DNA from: Comamonas testosteroni
Lineage (GTDB): Bacteria; Pseudomonadota; Gammaproteobacteria; Burkholderiales; Burkholderiaceae_C
NCBI RefSeq assembly: GCF_014076415.1
Contig: NZ_CP043568.1
Location: forward strand, 62,001-126,000
Direction of reading: 5' to 3'
Length of the DNA: 64,000 nt
A model generated the notes under the pieces. That model was not told the DNA's origin. It worked only from the letters and a program-made list of their open reading frames with translations, and made no database searches. Positions 25,541 through 34,503 of the stretch are shown piece after piece (positions within the stretch are counted from its first letter, which is position 1; each line of letters starts with the position of its first letter). The position numbers were made by a program, and so were the translations under genes.

Positions 25541-25810
25541 TGATCGTTTCTCCATGCTGCCGCACTGTAGGCCCGTACGGGGCCGGGCAGCCATGGCATT
25601 TGGCGTGCAGGGTATGCGCCCAGGTTATGGGCTGCCCGCGCGCTGCGTGCGCCCGGGCGGCCCTTTGTCGCGGTGTTTACCCGGAGCATGGCTGTGCCTG
25701 CGCTGCCACCCATAAACCAGGGGCATGGAACAGCCCGATATTGTCATCCCCCGGAGCCGGGCGCGCTTTCTACACTGGCGGCACATCCACCACCGAAGAG
25801 GAGACACCGC

Positions 25811-26692
25811 ATGCAACTTCACTCCACCGTGCTTTGCGCGGCACTGGGCCTGGGTTTTCTGGGCGCTGCCCATGCCGATACCCTGGCCAAGGTGCGCGAC
25901 AGCGGACGCATCACGCTGGCTTACCGCGAGTCCTCCGTGCCCTTCAGCTACCTGGACAACGGCAAGCCCATCGGCATGACCGTGGAGCTTTCGCAGGCGG
26001 TGGCCGAAGCCGTGAAGAAGGTGCTGAACCAGCCCGCGCTGGAGGTGCGCTGGCAGGCCGTGACCTCGCAGAACCGCATGCCGCTGCTGGCCAACGGCAC
26101 CATAGACCTGGAGTGCGGATCGACCACCAACAACACGGTACGGGCCAAGGAGGTGGGCTTTGCCATCAATCACTTCTACACCGGAACGCGGCTGCTGGTG
26201 AAGAAGAGCTCGGGCATCCAGAACTATGCCGACCTCAAGGGCAAGACCGCGGCCATCACCACCGGCACCACCAATCTGCAGGTGCTGCGCAAGGCCAATG
26301 CCGAGCAGGGCTGGGGCATGAACATCGTCATGGCCAAGGACCATGCCGACGGCTTTCTGCTGGTCGAGAACGACCGCGCCGCGGCCTTCGGCATGGACGA
26401 CATCCTGCTCTACGGCCTGATCGCCAACGCCAAGAATCCCAAGGATTTCCACGTCGTGGCCGATGCGCTGCAGGTCGAGCCCTATGCCTGCATGCTGCGC
26501 AAGGACGACCCGCAGTTCAAGCAGCTGGTGGATGGCGTGATCGGCGACATGATGAAGTCGGGCGCATTCGCCAGGCTCTACGACAAATGGTTCATGCAGC
26601 CCATCCCGCCCAAGAACGCGGCCCTGGGTCTGCCCATGAGCGAGCAGCTGCAGCGCAACGTGCAGGAGCGCGGCGACAAGCCGGCGTTCTGA
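25811..26692 (+). CDS. Amino-acid ABC transporter periplasmic binding protein
   Basis: A 293-residue family-3 solute-binding protein. The signal peptide ends AHA (about residue 22). The mature part DTLAKVRDSGRITLAYRESSVPFSYLDNGKPIGMTVELSQAVAEAV is the classic GltI/polar amino-acid start, with NGTIDLECGSTTNNTVRAKEVGFAINHFYTGTRLLV in the ligand cleft, the arginine and acidic residues that bind amino-acid carboxyl and amino groups, resembling glutamate/aspartate receptors. No permease or ATPase gene is adjacent, so it must share another system. GAAGAGGAGA precedes the ATG. The racemase gene begins one base after its stop, strong evidence of one transcript. Confidence 0.92.
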   Translation: MQLHSTVLCAALGLGFLGAAHADTLAKVRDSGRITLAYRESSVPFSYLDNGKPIGMTVELSQAVAEAVKKVLNQPALEVRWQAVTSQNRMPLLANGTIDLECGSTTNNTVRAKEVGFAINHFYTGTRLLVKKSSGIQNYADLKGKTAAITTGTTNLQVLRKANAEQGWGMNIVMAKDHADGFLLVENDRAAAFGMDDILLYGLIANAKNPKDFHVVADALQVEPYACMLRKDDPQFKQLVDGVIGDMMKSGAFARLYDKWFMQPIPPKNAALGLPMSEQLQRNVQERGDKPAF

Positions 26693-26693
26693 G

Positions 26694-27422
26694 ATGCAGG
26701 CTGTGGGCATTCTCGGCGGCATGGGGCCTGCAGCGGGCGCAGATTTCGTGCGCCTGTTCGTGCAGGCCTGCACCCGGCACCTGCAGGACCGGGGACTGCC
26801 CGTGCGCGACCAGGCCTATCCCGAGCACTGGCTGGTGCAGCTGCCCATGCCCGATCGCACGCAGGCGCTGCGCAGCGATCCGCAGTCCCCTGCGGGCCCG
26901 GCACCGCATCTGCTGCAGGGCGCGGGCCGGCTCGCGGCCCTGGGCGTGCGCAGCGTGGCCCTGGCCTGCAACACGGCCCATGCCTGGCATGGGCAGATAC
27001 AGGGGCTTTTTCCGCAACTGCGCGTGCTGCACATCGCGCAGCAGACGGCGCTGTACCTGAAGGCAGGCGGCGCGCGCCAGGCCCTGGTGCTGGCCACGGA
27101 CGGAACCTATGACAGCGGGCTCTACGACGCGGCGCTGGCCGAGTGCGGCATTGCCGCGCTGCGGCCCGGACCGGCGGGCCGGGACCGGCTCATGCAAGGT
27201 ATCTACGAGGGCGTGAAACAGGGCGATATGCCGCTGGCCGTGCAATGCTTCGGCGAGGCGCTGGCACCGCTGCTGCAGCGCCACGGTGCCGTGCCCGTGA
27301 TCATGGGCTGCACCGAAATCCCGCTGGCCCTGCCGCAGGCGCCGCAGGCCCGCGGCGCCGAGCTGGTGGACCCGGCGTGGATACTGGCCTGTGCGCTGGC
27401 GCAGGATGCATACGCGCACTAA
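26694..27422 (+). CDS. Aspartate/glutamate racemase family protein
   Basis: A 242-residue cofactor-independent racemase. The start AVGILGGMGPAAGADF and the two catalytic cysteines, Cys92 in ALACNTAHAW and Cys206 in VIMGCTEIPLAL, define the Asp/Glu racemase family, which interconverts L- and D-enantiomers by a two-base mechanism. Position right after the glutamate/aspartate-like binding protein and opposite a D-amino-acid dehydrogenase suggests use of D-aspartate or D-glutamate as a nutrient. Sequence near the cysteines resembles aspartate racemase more than MurI. The gene starts 1 bp after the binding-protein stop. Confidence 0.9.
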   Translation: MQAVGILGGMGPAAGADFVRLFVQACTRHLQDRGLPVRDQAYPEHWLVQLPMPDRTQALRSDPQSPAGPAPHLLQGAGRLAALGVRSVALACNTAHAWHGQIQGLFPQLRVLHIAQQTALYLKAGGARQALVLATDGTYDSGLYDAALAECGIAALRPGPAGRDRLMQGIYEGVKQGDMPLAVQCFGEALAPLLQRHGAVPVIMGCTEIPLALPQAPQARGAELVDPAWILACALAQDAYAH

Positions 27423-27448
27423 CGGCGACGGAGGAGCAGAGATTTATA

Positions 27449-27540
27449 AAAAGATGAGCTGCAATCGCTTGTCAAAAAACAGATATGTATCGAATCAAGG
27501 CCAGATCTGTTGATGGGTCAGCGGTACCAGCTCATCTTTT
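27449..27540. repeat. Long-armed inverted repeat between convergent genes
   Basis: Perfect 13-bp arms AAAAGATGAGCTG (27449-27461) and CAGCTCATCTTTT (27528-27540) enclose 66 bp that contain a second, inner dyad (AACAGAT with ATCTGTT). It fills the space between the racemase and the convergent HD-domain gene. The A/T tails make it usable as a bidirectional terminator, but the long loop is unusual; a small repeat element is an alternative. Confidence 0.6.
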
Positions 27541-27552
27541 AACGATGGTTTG

Positions 27553-28155
27553 CTAAGACTTCCGGGCGTCCTGCATCTCCGAGTCCATGGCGGCCTTGTA
27601 GATGCTTTGCCGGGGGCGCTGCATCAGGCGGCGCAGCATGGGCTCGAATTCACCGAGGGGCAGGGTCTCGGCCCGGGGATCGAAAGCGGGGTTGTCATAG
27701 AGTTCGCAGAACTCGGCCGTGCGCGTGTAGTGCGGATGCTCCCGGAACTGCTCGCGCATATCCCTGTCCAGGCCGATGTGATGGAAGAAATAGTGGCCCT
27801 GGAAGATGCCGTGATGCTTGACCATCCAGTGGTTGGCTTCGCTCACAAAGGGCTGGAGAACCGCGGCGGCAATGTCGGGGTGGTTGAAGGACCCGAGGGT
27901 ATCGCCAATGTCATGCAGCAGGGCGCACACCACATACTCCTCGTCGCGGCCGTCGCGCAGCGCGCGCGTGGCGGTTTGCAGGGAGTGGGTATAGCGGTCC
28001 ACCGGAAAGCCGCCATAGTCGCCCTCCAGCAGCCTCAGATGGGCCATCACCCTGTCGGGCAGACCCTGTGTGAACTGTGCAAACTCGCCGCCGATCACCT
28101 GCCAGTCTTCACGCGTGCTGTCTTGCATGCGCAGAAAATTCGCCCGTGCATTCAT
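27553..28155 (-). CDS. HD-domain protein, possible diiron oxygenase or phosphohydrolase
   Basis: A 200-residue cytosolic protein with an HD domain. Metal-ligand candidates are His57 (YTHSLQTATRA), His81-Asp82 (ALLHDIGDTLG), His92 (FNHPD), His109 and His114/115 (NHWMVKHHGIFQ). Extra histidines between the HD pair and the C-terminus recall HD proteins that bind two irons (PhnZ and myo-inositol oxygenase type), so an oxygenase is possible; a simple phosphohydrolase is the alternative. The long upstream frame is not conserved; ATG 28155 is chosen. It lies 140 bp downstream of boxA on the same strand, so may be in the box transcript. Confidence 0.7.
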   Translation of the reverse strand: MNARANFLRMQDSTREDWQVIGGEFAQFTQGLPDRVMAHLRLLEGDYGGFPVDRYTHSLQTATRALRDGRDEEYVVCALLHDIGDTLGSFNHPDIAAAVLQPFVSEANHWMVKHHGIFQGHYFFHHIGLDRDMREQFREHPHYTRTAEFCELYDNPAFDPRAETLPLGEFEPMLRRLMQRPRQSIYKAAMDSEMQDARKS

Positions 28156-28295
28156 GCCATGTCTTTCGTGGGTTATGGTCGTTGCACTGTAGGGCGCTGG
28201 CAGGGGCTGAGCTGTCAAGGGCATGACATGCAGCCGCTGCCTTGATGTGCGAGCGAATCGTGCTTGCCGCAGACGGCGTGCGAGGACTGCAGGCG

Positions 28296-29597
28296 TCAGT
28301 AGGTTTCCAGGTGCAGACGTCCTTCGCGCTTGAGTCTTGCGCCAAGCTCCTCCCACCCTAGTCCTGCTTGCTGGGCCACGTCACGCAGGGCCAGCACGAC
28401 GCCGTCCTCCATGCTTTTGAGACCGCAGACATAGATATGCGTGTTGTCGTCGCACAGCAGCTCCATGAGGTCGGCCGAGCGCTCGCGCATGGCGTCCTGC
28501 ACATAGCGCCTGGGCTGGCCGGCCACGCGCGAGAAGGCGAAATTGATGTCGATGAAATCCTTGGGCAGGTTCTGCAAGGGGCCGAAATAGGGCAGTTCCT
28601 GAGGCGTTCGCGCACCGAAGAACAGCAGCAGTTTGCCGCTGTCGAACTTGCCGCTCTTGCGCAGGCGGCGGCGCCACTCCGTCATGGCGCGCATGGGTGC
28701 GCTGCCCGTGCCGGTGCAGATCATCACGATGTGCGAGCGCGGGTGATTGGGCATGAGAAAGCTGCTGCCAAACGGGCCTATCACCTGCACCTTGTCACCC
28801 ACCTGCAGATCACAGAGATAGTTGCTGGCCACGCCGCGCACGGGCTGACCCTGGTGATCCTCGACCACGCGTTTCACGGTCAAGGCCAGATTGTTGTAGC
28901 CGGGGCGCTCGCCGTTGCGGGCGCTGGCAATCGAGTACTGACGCGCCACATGGGGCTTGCCGCCGGCATCCACACCCGGCGGAACAATGCCCAGCGACTG
29001 GCCTTCGAGCACCGGGAAAGGCATGGCGCCGAAGTCCAGCACGATATGGTGGGTCTCGTTGTCGAAGCCGGCTTCCGTGCAGTTCAGATTGCCCACCACC
29101 GTGGCCGTCACCGCAGCCTTGGGACCATGCAGATTGGTGTAGGCATGGGCGGCAGACCAGGGCGGTGTGGTGGCGCCATAGCTGGCTGCGCGAAAGACTT
29201 CCGCAGTGCCGCTTTCGGCCATGCCGGCAGCGGCCGCGATCACGGCCTGAGCCTGGCTCAGATCATCCACATCTCCGGCATTCTCGGTCGTCTGCGCGGC
29301 GGCCAGCACATCGGCGCAAAGCTCTTCGGGCAGGCTCTCCCAGCCCAGCTGCTCGGCAACGCTGTAGGGCTTGCTTGCCGACACCAGCCGCCAGTTGTCG
29401 ATTGAGCCGGTAGGGCAGGGCGAGATGCAGTCCATGCAGCCGTTGCACTTGTCCGCCATGACCACATAGTTGTTGTCGTCATGCGTGATGGCGTCCACGG
29501 GGCAGGTCGCCTCGCAGGTGTTGCAGCGAATGCAGATTTCCGGGTCTATCAGATGCTGCTTCAGGATGCCGTTTTCAATCAGCGTGATGGTGCTCAT
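28296..29597 (-). CDS. boxA: Benzoyl-CoA 2,3-epoxidase reductase subunit BoxA
   Basis: A 433-residue iron-sulfur flavoprotein that takes electrons from NADPH for BoxB. The N-terminus holds two [4Fe-4S] ferredoxin motifs: [12 protein letters not shown] (Cys22, 25, 28, 32) and [12 protein letters not shown] (Cys51, 54, 57, 61). A linker of about 100 residues precedes the ferredoxin-NADP reductase domain, with FAD-binding RQYSIAS, NADP-binding [14 protein letters not shown], and [11 protein letters not shown] near the end. This fusion is diagnostic of BoxA. GGGAGAAAG precedes the ATG. The gene is downstream of boxC and boxB on the same strand, the usual box order reversed; a repeat lies in the boxB-boxA gap. 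Confidence 0.96.
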   Translation of the reverse strand: MSTITLIENGILKQHLIDPEICIRCNTCEATCPVDAITHDDNNYVVMADKCNGCMDCISPCPTGSIDNWRLVSASKPYSVAEQLGWESLPEELCADVLAAAQTTENAGDVDDLSQAQAVIAAAAGMAESGTAEVFRAASYGATTPPWSAAHAYTNLHGPKAAVTATVVGNLNCTEAGFDNETHHIVLDFGAMPFPVLEGQSLGIVPPGVDAGGKPHVARQYSIASARNGERPGYNNLALTVKRVVEDHQGQPVRGVASNYLCDLQVGDKVQVIGPFGSSFLMPNHPRSHIVMICTGTGSAPMRAMTEWRRRLRKSGKFDSGKLLLFFGARTPQELPYFGPLQNLPKDFIDINFAFSRVAGQPRRYVQDAMRERSADLMELLCDDNTHIYVCGLKSMEDGVVLALRDVAQQAGLGWEELGARLKREGRLHLETY

Positions 29598-29650
29598 TTC
29601 TTTCTCCCAACTGGCATGGCCTAAAACTGACACTGCACCAAGTGAGAGGT

Positions 29651-29717
29651 GCCGAGCAAGAGCCGCCTCGCGGCGAAGGCACCGTCCCCTTGGGGAAGCC
29701 GCGTAGCGGCTCAGGGG
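29651..29717 (-). repeat. Comamonadaceae-type intergenic palindromic repeat, copy A
   Basis: Carries the core GCCGAGCAAG...CCGCC...GTCCCC...AAGCCGC..AGCGGCTCAGGGG shared with copies at 31224, 58561 and 60771. Its outer bases form AAGCCGCG TAGCGGCT hairpins. It sits between boxA and boxB. Confidence 0.8.
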
Positions 29718-31145
29718 TCACCCAAACTTCACATACTCGAAGTCCACGGGCTGGCGATTGATACCCATGACCGGGGGGGCAATCCAGCCGGCAAACTTGC
29801 CGGGCTCCAGGCATTGCTTCATCAGCGATGCGACAAAGCTGCGGTCGTCGTCGCTGGCCAGCCACTCGTTCTTCCTGGACAGCCATTCCTGCTCGCTCAC
29901 AGGGCGGCCGTCGGGGCTGATGCGCACGCCTGCCAGCGCGCCGATCTGACGGTTGAAGGCCTTGTGCGGCACCGTCAGGCGAAAGTCGATGCCGGCCTTT
30001 TCCATCACCTTGTTCCAGCGGCCCACACCGGCATTGCTGTCCTTGATGTAGTCGTCGCGCAGCACCTCGTTCAAGGCGTTGAGCATGGGCACTTCCTTTT
30101 CCTGCAACTTGCCGTCCACTACTTCCAGCACTTTGTAGTTCTGGTCGTGCAGCTTGTGGTCGTCCTCGCGCTTGCCCTCTTCGTAACGGCCCTTGAGGCC
30201 CGAGCTGTAGAAGGTGGCGGCATTGCTCGACTGGTCGGCGCCGAAAAGGTCGATGGTCACGCTGTAGTGGAAGTTCAGATAGCGCTGGATCGTGGGCAGG
30301 TCGATGACGCCCGCGTTGCGCAGCTTGTTCACATCGTCGGTCTTGAGTTCGTTCATGACCTGGCAGGTGCGGGCCAGAACGCGCGAGACGCCGGACTCGC
30401 CGACGAACATGTGATGCGCCTCTTCGGTCAGCATGAATTTGGTGGTGCGTGCCAGCGGATCGAACGCGGATTCGGCCAGCGCTGCGAGCTGGAATTTCCC
30501 GTCTCTGTCGGTGAAGTAGGTGAACATGAAGAACGCCAGCCAGTCCGGCGTTTTTTCATTGAAGGCGCCCAGAATGCGCGGGTTGTTTTCATCGCCGCTC
30601 TGGCGCTCCAGCAAGGCCTCGGCTTCCTCGCGTCCATCACGTCCGAAATGCTTGTGCAGCAGATAGACCATGGCCCAGAGATGGCGGCCTTCTTCCACAT
30701 TGACCTGGAACAGATTGCGCAGGTCGTACATGGATGGCGCGGTCAGGCCCAGATGGCGCTGCTGCTCCACCGAAGCGGGCTCGGTATCGCCTTGCGTGAC
30801 GATGATGCGACGCAGGTTGGCGCGGTGCTCGCCGGGCACATCCTGCCAGGCTTTCTCACCCTTGTGATCGCCAAAATGAATGCTGCGTTCCTGATCAGCC
30901 GGGTTCAGGAAGATGCCCCAGCGATAGTCACGCATCTTGACGTAGCCGAACTGCGCCCAGCCCTGCGGATCCACGCTCACCGCGGTACGCAGATAGACAT
31001 CGTAGTTGGTCGATCCTTCGGGGCCCACATCATCCCACCAGCGGATGAAGCTGGGCTGCCAGCTCTCCAGCGCACGCTGCAGCGTGCGGTCGCCGCTGAG
31101 GTCCACGTTGTTGGGAATCTTCTGGCTGTAGTCGATGCTGCTCAT
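29718..31145 (-). CDS. boxB: Benzoyl-CoA 2,3-epoxidase oxygenase subunit BoxB
   Basis: A 475-residue class I diiron monooxygenase-like protein that forms 2,3-epoxybenzoyl-CoA from benzoyl-CoA and O2 in the aerobic CoA-dependent benzoate route. The diiron ligand motifs are visible: EEGRHLWAM near residue 150 and LTEEAHHMFVGESG (Glu/His near 241-245). The N-terminus KIPNNVDLSGDRTLQRALESWQPSFIRWW and the C-terminus PPVMGINRQPVDFEYVKFG are typical of BoxB. AGGAG precedes the ATG at 31145. It sits between boxC (upstream) and boxA (downstream); the gaps on both sides contain one palindromic repeat, so the operon transcript would include both hairpins. Confidence 0.96.
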   Translation of the reverse strand: MSSIDYSQKIPNNVDLSGDRTLQRALESWQPSFIRWWDDVGPEGSTNYDVYLRTAVSVDPQGWAQFGYVKMRDYRWGIFLNPADQERSIHFGDHKGEKAWQDVPGEHRANLRRIIVTQGDTEPASVEQQRHLGLTAPSMYDLRNLFQVNVEEGRHLWAMVYLLHKHFGRDGREEAEALLERQSGDENNPRILGAFNEKTPDWLAFFMFTYFTDRDGKFQLAALAESAFDPLARTTKFMLTEEAHHMFVGESGVSRVLARTCQVMNELKTDDVNKLRNAGVIDLPTIQRYLNFHYSVTIDLFGADQSSNAATFYSSGLKGRYEEGKREDDHKLHDQNYKVLEVVDGKLQEKEVPMLNALNEVLRDDYIKDSNAGVGRWNKVMEKAGIDFRLTVPHKAFNRQIGALAGVRISPDGRPVSEQEWLSRKNEWLASDDDRSFVASLMKQCLEPGKFAGWIAPPVMGINRQPVDFEYVKFG

Positions 31146-31223
31146 GGGGAGTCTCCTGTAATGTTTTGCCGATTCATGAAGCCGTGCAGTCGCTTCGAAA
31201 CTGGTGCAGCCCAGGCGAGTAAC

Positions 31224-31312
31224 GCCGAGCAAGGGCCGCCCCGCTGCGAGGGCGTTGTCCCCCTCCGGCACGCAGTGCCAGAGAGGGGGAAGCGGCATAG
31301 CCGCTCAGGGGG
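31224..31312 (-). repeat. Comamonadaceae-type intergenic palindromic repeat, copy B
   Basis: Core GCCGAGCAAGGGCCGCCCCGC...GTCCCCCTC...GAGGGGGAAGCGGC..AGCCGCTCAGGGGG. The CCCCCTC and GAGGGGG arms form a stem. It lies between boxB and boxC. Confidence 0.85.
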
Positions 31313-31319
31313 AGTTTCC

Positions 31320-32978
31320 TCATACCCTGTTGAAATCGAAGCCGGCTTTCTGTCCGGTGCCGTAGAGCTTCAAAGCGCCTTTTTCACCGACCGCATTGGG
31401 GCGGTTGAAGATCCAGTTCTGCCAGGCCGACAGACGCCCGAAGATGCGCGTGACCATGTTTTCCTGGCTGGCGAAACGCAGATTGGCTTCGAGGCCCGTG
31501 AGCGCATCGGGCGACATGGCGGCGCGCTCTTCCTTGGCGATGCGGATCTCGTCTTCCCAGTCGATATCGTCAAGCGCGGCGGTGACCAGTCCCAGCTGTT
31601 GCGCGGCATCGCCGTTGAGCGGCTTGCCCATCGCCGCGCGCGCGGCTTCCAGGGGCCCGGACTCCTCATAGAAGCGCCGCTGCAGACGGCTTTGATCGTT
31701 GACCAGCGGCAGCAGGCCGAAGTTGAATTCATCGAGCTCGATCACGGGCTCGCGCTCGGGCTCGTCGGGCAGCACCAGCATGTAGGCGCGATCGGCGCAG
31801 AAGACCAGCTCGGCCAGCATGCCGGCAAAGCAGGAGCCGGGCTCGATCAAGGCGAACAGCGAACGCGACGACACATCGAGGCGTGCAAAGGTGCGGCGCA
31901 GCAGGCCCAGGGTTTGCTGCACCAGCCAGTGATCCTTGTGCGCCATCAGAGACTGGTCTGCCGCCAGCACGGCGCGTGCATCGCCCTCGGTCTTGAGAAT
32001 CCAGGTGCCCACATCTAGCTCGTTGGTGCGCAGATGCAGTATGGCGTCGTCGAGCTCGCGGCCCATGGCCAGCGGCCACCAGGCAGCACCTGCGTTTTCA
32101 ATGGCTTCGATGCTGCCGGGCTGTTCGCCCCTGGGGGACTTGACCGTAATGGTGGCGCTGCGCTTGCTGCGATCGATCTGCACGCTGACGTGGCGATAGT
32201 GCAGGCCGTCCGGGCTCTCCTCGCGCTGCAGCCTGGTGAGCTGTATGCCTTTGGCGGACGTCGGGCGCGGGCTGCTCTCGCCCAGCGCCGTGGCACGTTG
32301 CTGCACCACCTCGGCAAACTGCGCGGGCTTGGCGATCGCATCCACCAGTCGCCAGTCCACGGCGCGCTGGCCGCGCACGCCTTCCACGCTGGTGCAGAAG
32401 ATGTCGGCCAGGTCGTGGCGCACATGGCGCTTGTCGGTCACGCGCGTCAGCCCGCCGGTGCCGGGCAGCACGCCCAGCAGCGGAACCTCGGGCAGCGATA
32501 CCGAGGAAGATCGGTCGTCGATCAGCACGATGTCGTCGCAGGCCAGAGCCAGCTCGTAGCCGCCGCCCGCGCAGGCGCCGTTGACGGCGGCAACGAACTT
32601 GAGTCCGTCGTGCCGGGAGCTGTCCTCCATGCCGTTGCGCGTCTCGTTGGTGAACTTGCAGAAGTTCACCTTCCAGGCGTGGGACGAGACTCCGAGCATG
32701 AAGATATTTGCGCCCGAGCAGAAGATGCGTTCCTTGCCGCTGGTGACGATCACGGAGCGAACCTGCGGGTGTTCAAAACGGATGCGGTTGAGGGCATCGT
32801 GCAGTTCCACATCCACGCCCAGGTCATAGCTGTTGAGCTTGAGCTTGTAGCCGGGGCGTATGCCTCCGTCTTCGGCGATGTCCAGCTTGAGCCGGGCGAT
32901 ATTGCCATCCACTTCAAACGACCAGTGCCGGTACTGGCTGGGCTCGGTGCGGTAATCGACGTTGGTTTGCTGCTGCAT
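31320..32978 (-). CDS. boxC: Benzoyl-CoA-dihydrodiol lyase BoxC
   Basis: A 552-residue crotonase-superfamily lyase that hydrolyses and cleaves 2,3-epoxybenzoyl-CoA to 3,4-dehydroadipyl-CoA semialdehyde and formate. It has two crotonase-like halves; the first shows VRSVIVTSGKERIFCSGANIFMLG and AVNGACAGGGYELALACDDIVLIDDRSSSVSLPEVPLLGVLPGTGGLTRV, the oxyanion-hole region. Length is typical for BoxC (about 550) and not for simple hydratases (about 260). It is the promoter-proximal gene of boxCBA. A 304-bp upstream gap holds several TGCA motifs, a sequence recognised by BzdR/BoxR-type regulators, but no boxR or benzoate-CoA ligase gene is in the window. Confidence 0.96.
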   Translation of the reverse strand: MQQQTNVDYRTEPSQYRHWSFEVDGNIARLKLDIAEDGGIRPGYKLKLNSYDLGVDVELHDALNRIRFEHPQVRSVIVTSGKERIFCSGANIFMLGVSSHAWKVNFCKFTNETRNGMEDSSRHDGLKFVAAVNGACAGGGYELALACDDIVLIDDRSSSVSLPEVPLLGVLPGTGGLTRVTDKRHVRHDLADIFCTSVEGVRGQRAVDWRLVDAIAKPAQFAEVVQQRATALGESSPRPTSAKGIQLTRLQREESPDGLHYRHVSVQIDRSKRSATITVKSPRGEQPGSIEAIENAGAAWWPLAMGRELDDAILHLRTNELDVGTWILKTEGDARAVLAADQSLMAHKDHWLVQQTLGLLRRTFARLDVSSRSLFALIEPGSCFAGMLAELVFCADRAYMLVLPDEPEREPVIELDEFNFGLLPLVNDQSRLQRRFYEESGPLEAARAAMGKPLNGDAAQQLGLVTAALDDIDWEDEIRIAKEERAAMSPDALTGLEANLRFASQENMVTRIFGRLSAWQNWIFNRPNAVGEKGALKLYGTGQKAGFDFNRV

Positions 32979-33282
32979 GCTCGGCTCCTGCTGAGATGAA
33001 AGATAGTGCAGTTACTGACTTGATATTGGCACAATTATGCAGATTCATCGGAAAAAAGCACGTGTATTTAGGCACTATGTTGCATGTTTTGCCAAAACCA
33101 AGGGAAATCCATAGGCGCTGCCAGTTCGCAGAACTGCGCCAGGATTGATGTGTTTTGATGGCTATCCCCTTACTCATGAAGGGTGGGCAGCTAGCAATTA
33201 CGGAGCAAGTGATCCGGATGGCCTTGATTCGCAAACCCAGCACTGGCGCGGGGTGATGAGCTGCTTGCAAAATGGATCCACC

Positions 33283-34482
33283 ATGCTGACCTTTGCAGAT
33301 ATCCAAGCCGCCGCTGCGCGCCTGAATGGCGCCGTCCTTCAAACCCCTTTTGTGGAATCACGCACGCTCTCGCAGATCACGGGGGCACAGGTCTACCTCA
33401 AGTTCGAGAACCTGCAGTTCACTGCATCCTTCAAGGAGCGTGGCGCGCTGAACAAGCTGCTCATGCTCAGCGATGCCGAGCGCGTGCGCGGCGTGGTCGC
33501 CATGAGTGCGGGCAATCATGCTCAGGGCGTGGCCTATCACGCTCAAAGGCTGGGTTTGCGAGCCGTCATCGTCATGCCGCGTTTCACTCCCGGTGTGAAG
33601 GTGGAGCGCACGCGTGGCTTCGGTGCCGAGGTAGTGCTGCATGGCGACACATTGGCCGAGGCGCGTGCCCATGCCTATCATCTGGCGCAGGAGCAGCAGC
33701 TGACCTTTGTCCATCCCTATGACGATGAAGCGATTGCTGCCGGCCAGGGCACACTGGCGCTGGAAATCCTGCAGGCACAGCCCGATCTGGATGCGCTGGT
33801 CATTGCCATTGGCGGCGGCGGTCTGATTGCGGGCATTGCCACGGCGGCCAAGGCCATCAAGCCCGAGATGGAGATCGTGGGTGTGCAGACACAGCGCTTT
33901 CCTTCCATGGTCAATGCGTTGCGCCACACCGACCTTCCCATGGGGACTTCGACGATCGCCGAGGGCATTGCGGTGACCCAGCCCGGCATCATCACCCAGG
34001 AGGTGGTGCAGCGTTGCGTGGACGATTTGTTGCTGGTGGACGAAGGAGATATAGAGCAGGCCGTGCTCATGCTGCTGGAGATCGAGAAGACCTTGGTCGA
34101 AGGTGCGGGGGCGGCGGGTCTTGCGGCCTTGCTGCGCTATCCCGCTCGCTTCAAGGGCCGGAAAACAGGCCTGGTGCTGTCGGGTGGCAATATCGACCCC
34201 ATGCTGCTGGCTGCCATCATCGAGCGTGGCATGGTGCGCTCCGGTCGTCTGGCGCGTGTGCGCGTCAGTGCGCGCGACGTACCAGGCGTGCTGGCCCAGA
34301 TCACGGCCACGGTGGCCGGAGCCGGCGCGAATATCGAGGAGGTCCATCACCAGCGTGCTTTCACCATGCTGGCTGCGCAGAATGTGGAGATCGAGTTCGT
34401 GCTGCAGACACGTGGCCACGCCCATGTGGGCGAGGTGCTGGAGCAACTGCGTCGCGCAGGCATGGAGGCGGCTCTGGTGTGA
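33283..34482 (+). CDS. ilvA: Threonine ammonia-lyase with ACT domain
   Basis: A 399-residue PLP enzyme converting threonine to 2-oxobutanoate and ammonia. The PLP lysine is in FTASFKERGALNKL (Lys51), the pyridoxal phosphate-binding glycine loop is AIGGGGLIAGIATAAK, and the C-terminal 70 residues are an ACT-like regulatory domain (RVRVSARDVPGVLAQITATVAGAGANIEEVHHQRAF). Size and single ACT domain match the short bacterial threonine deaminases rather than 500-aa IlvA. The ATG at 33283 is chosen because the preceding frame is not conserved. It is divergent from boxC; 304 bp between them hold both promoters and no other gene. Confidence 0.93.
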   Translation: MLTFADIQAAAARLNGAVLQTPFVESRTLSQITGAQVYLKFENLQFTASFKERGALNKLLMLSDAERVRGVVAMSAGNHAQGVAYHAQRLGLRAVIVMPRFTPGVKVERTRGFGAEVVLHGDTLAEARAHAYHLAQEQQLTFVHPYDDEAIAAGQGTLALEILQAQPDLDALVIAIGGGGLIAGIATAAKAIKPEMEIVGVQTQRFPSMVNALRHTDLPMGTSTIAEGIAVTQPGIITQEVVQRCVDDLLLVDEGDIEQAVLMLLEIEKTLVEGAGAAGLAALLRYPARFKGRKTGLVLSGGNIDPMLLAAIIERGMVRSGRLARVRVSARDVPGVLAQITATVAGAGANIEEVHHQRAFTMLAAQNVEIEFVLQTRGHAHVGEVLEQLRRAGMEAALV

Positions 34483-34503
34483 CGCTGGAGCCGCAGGCCT
34501 TGC

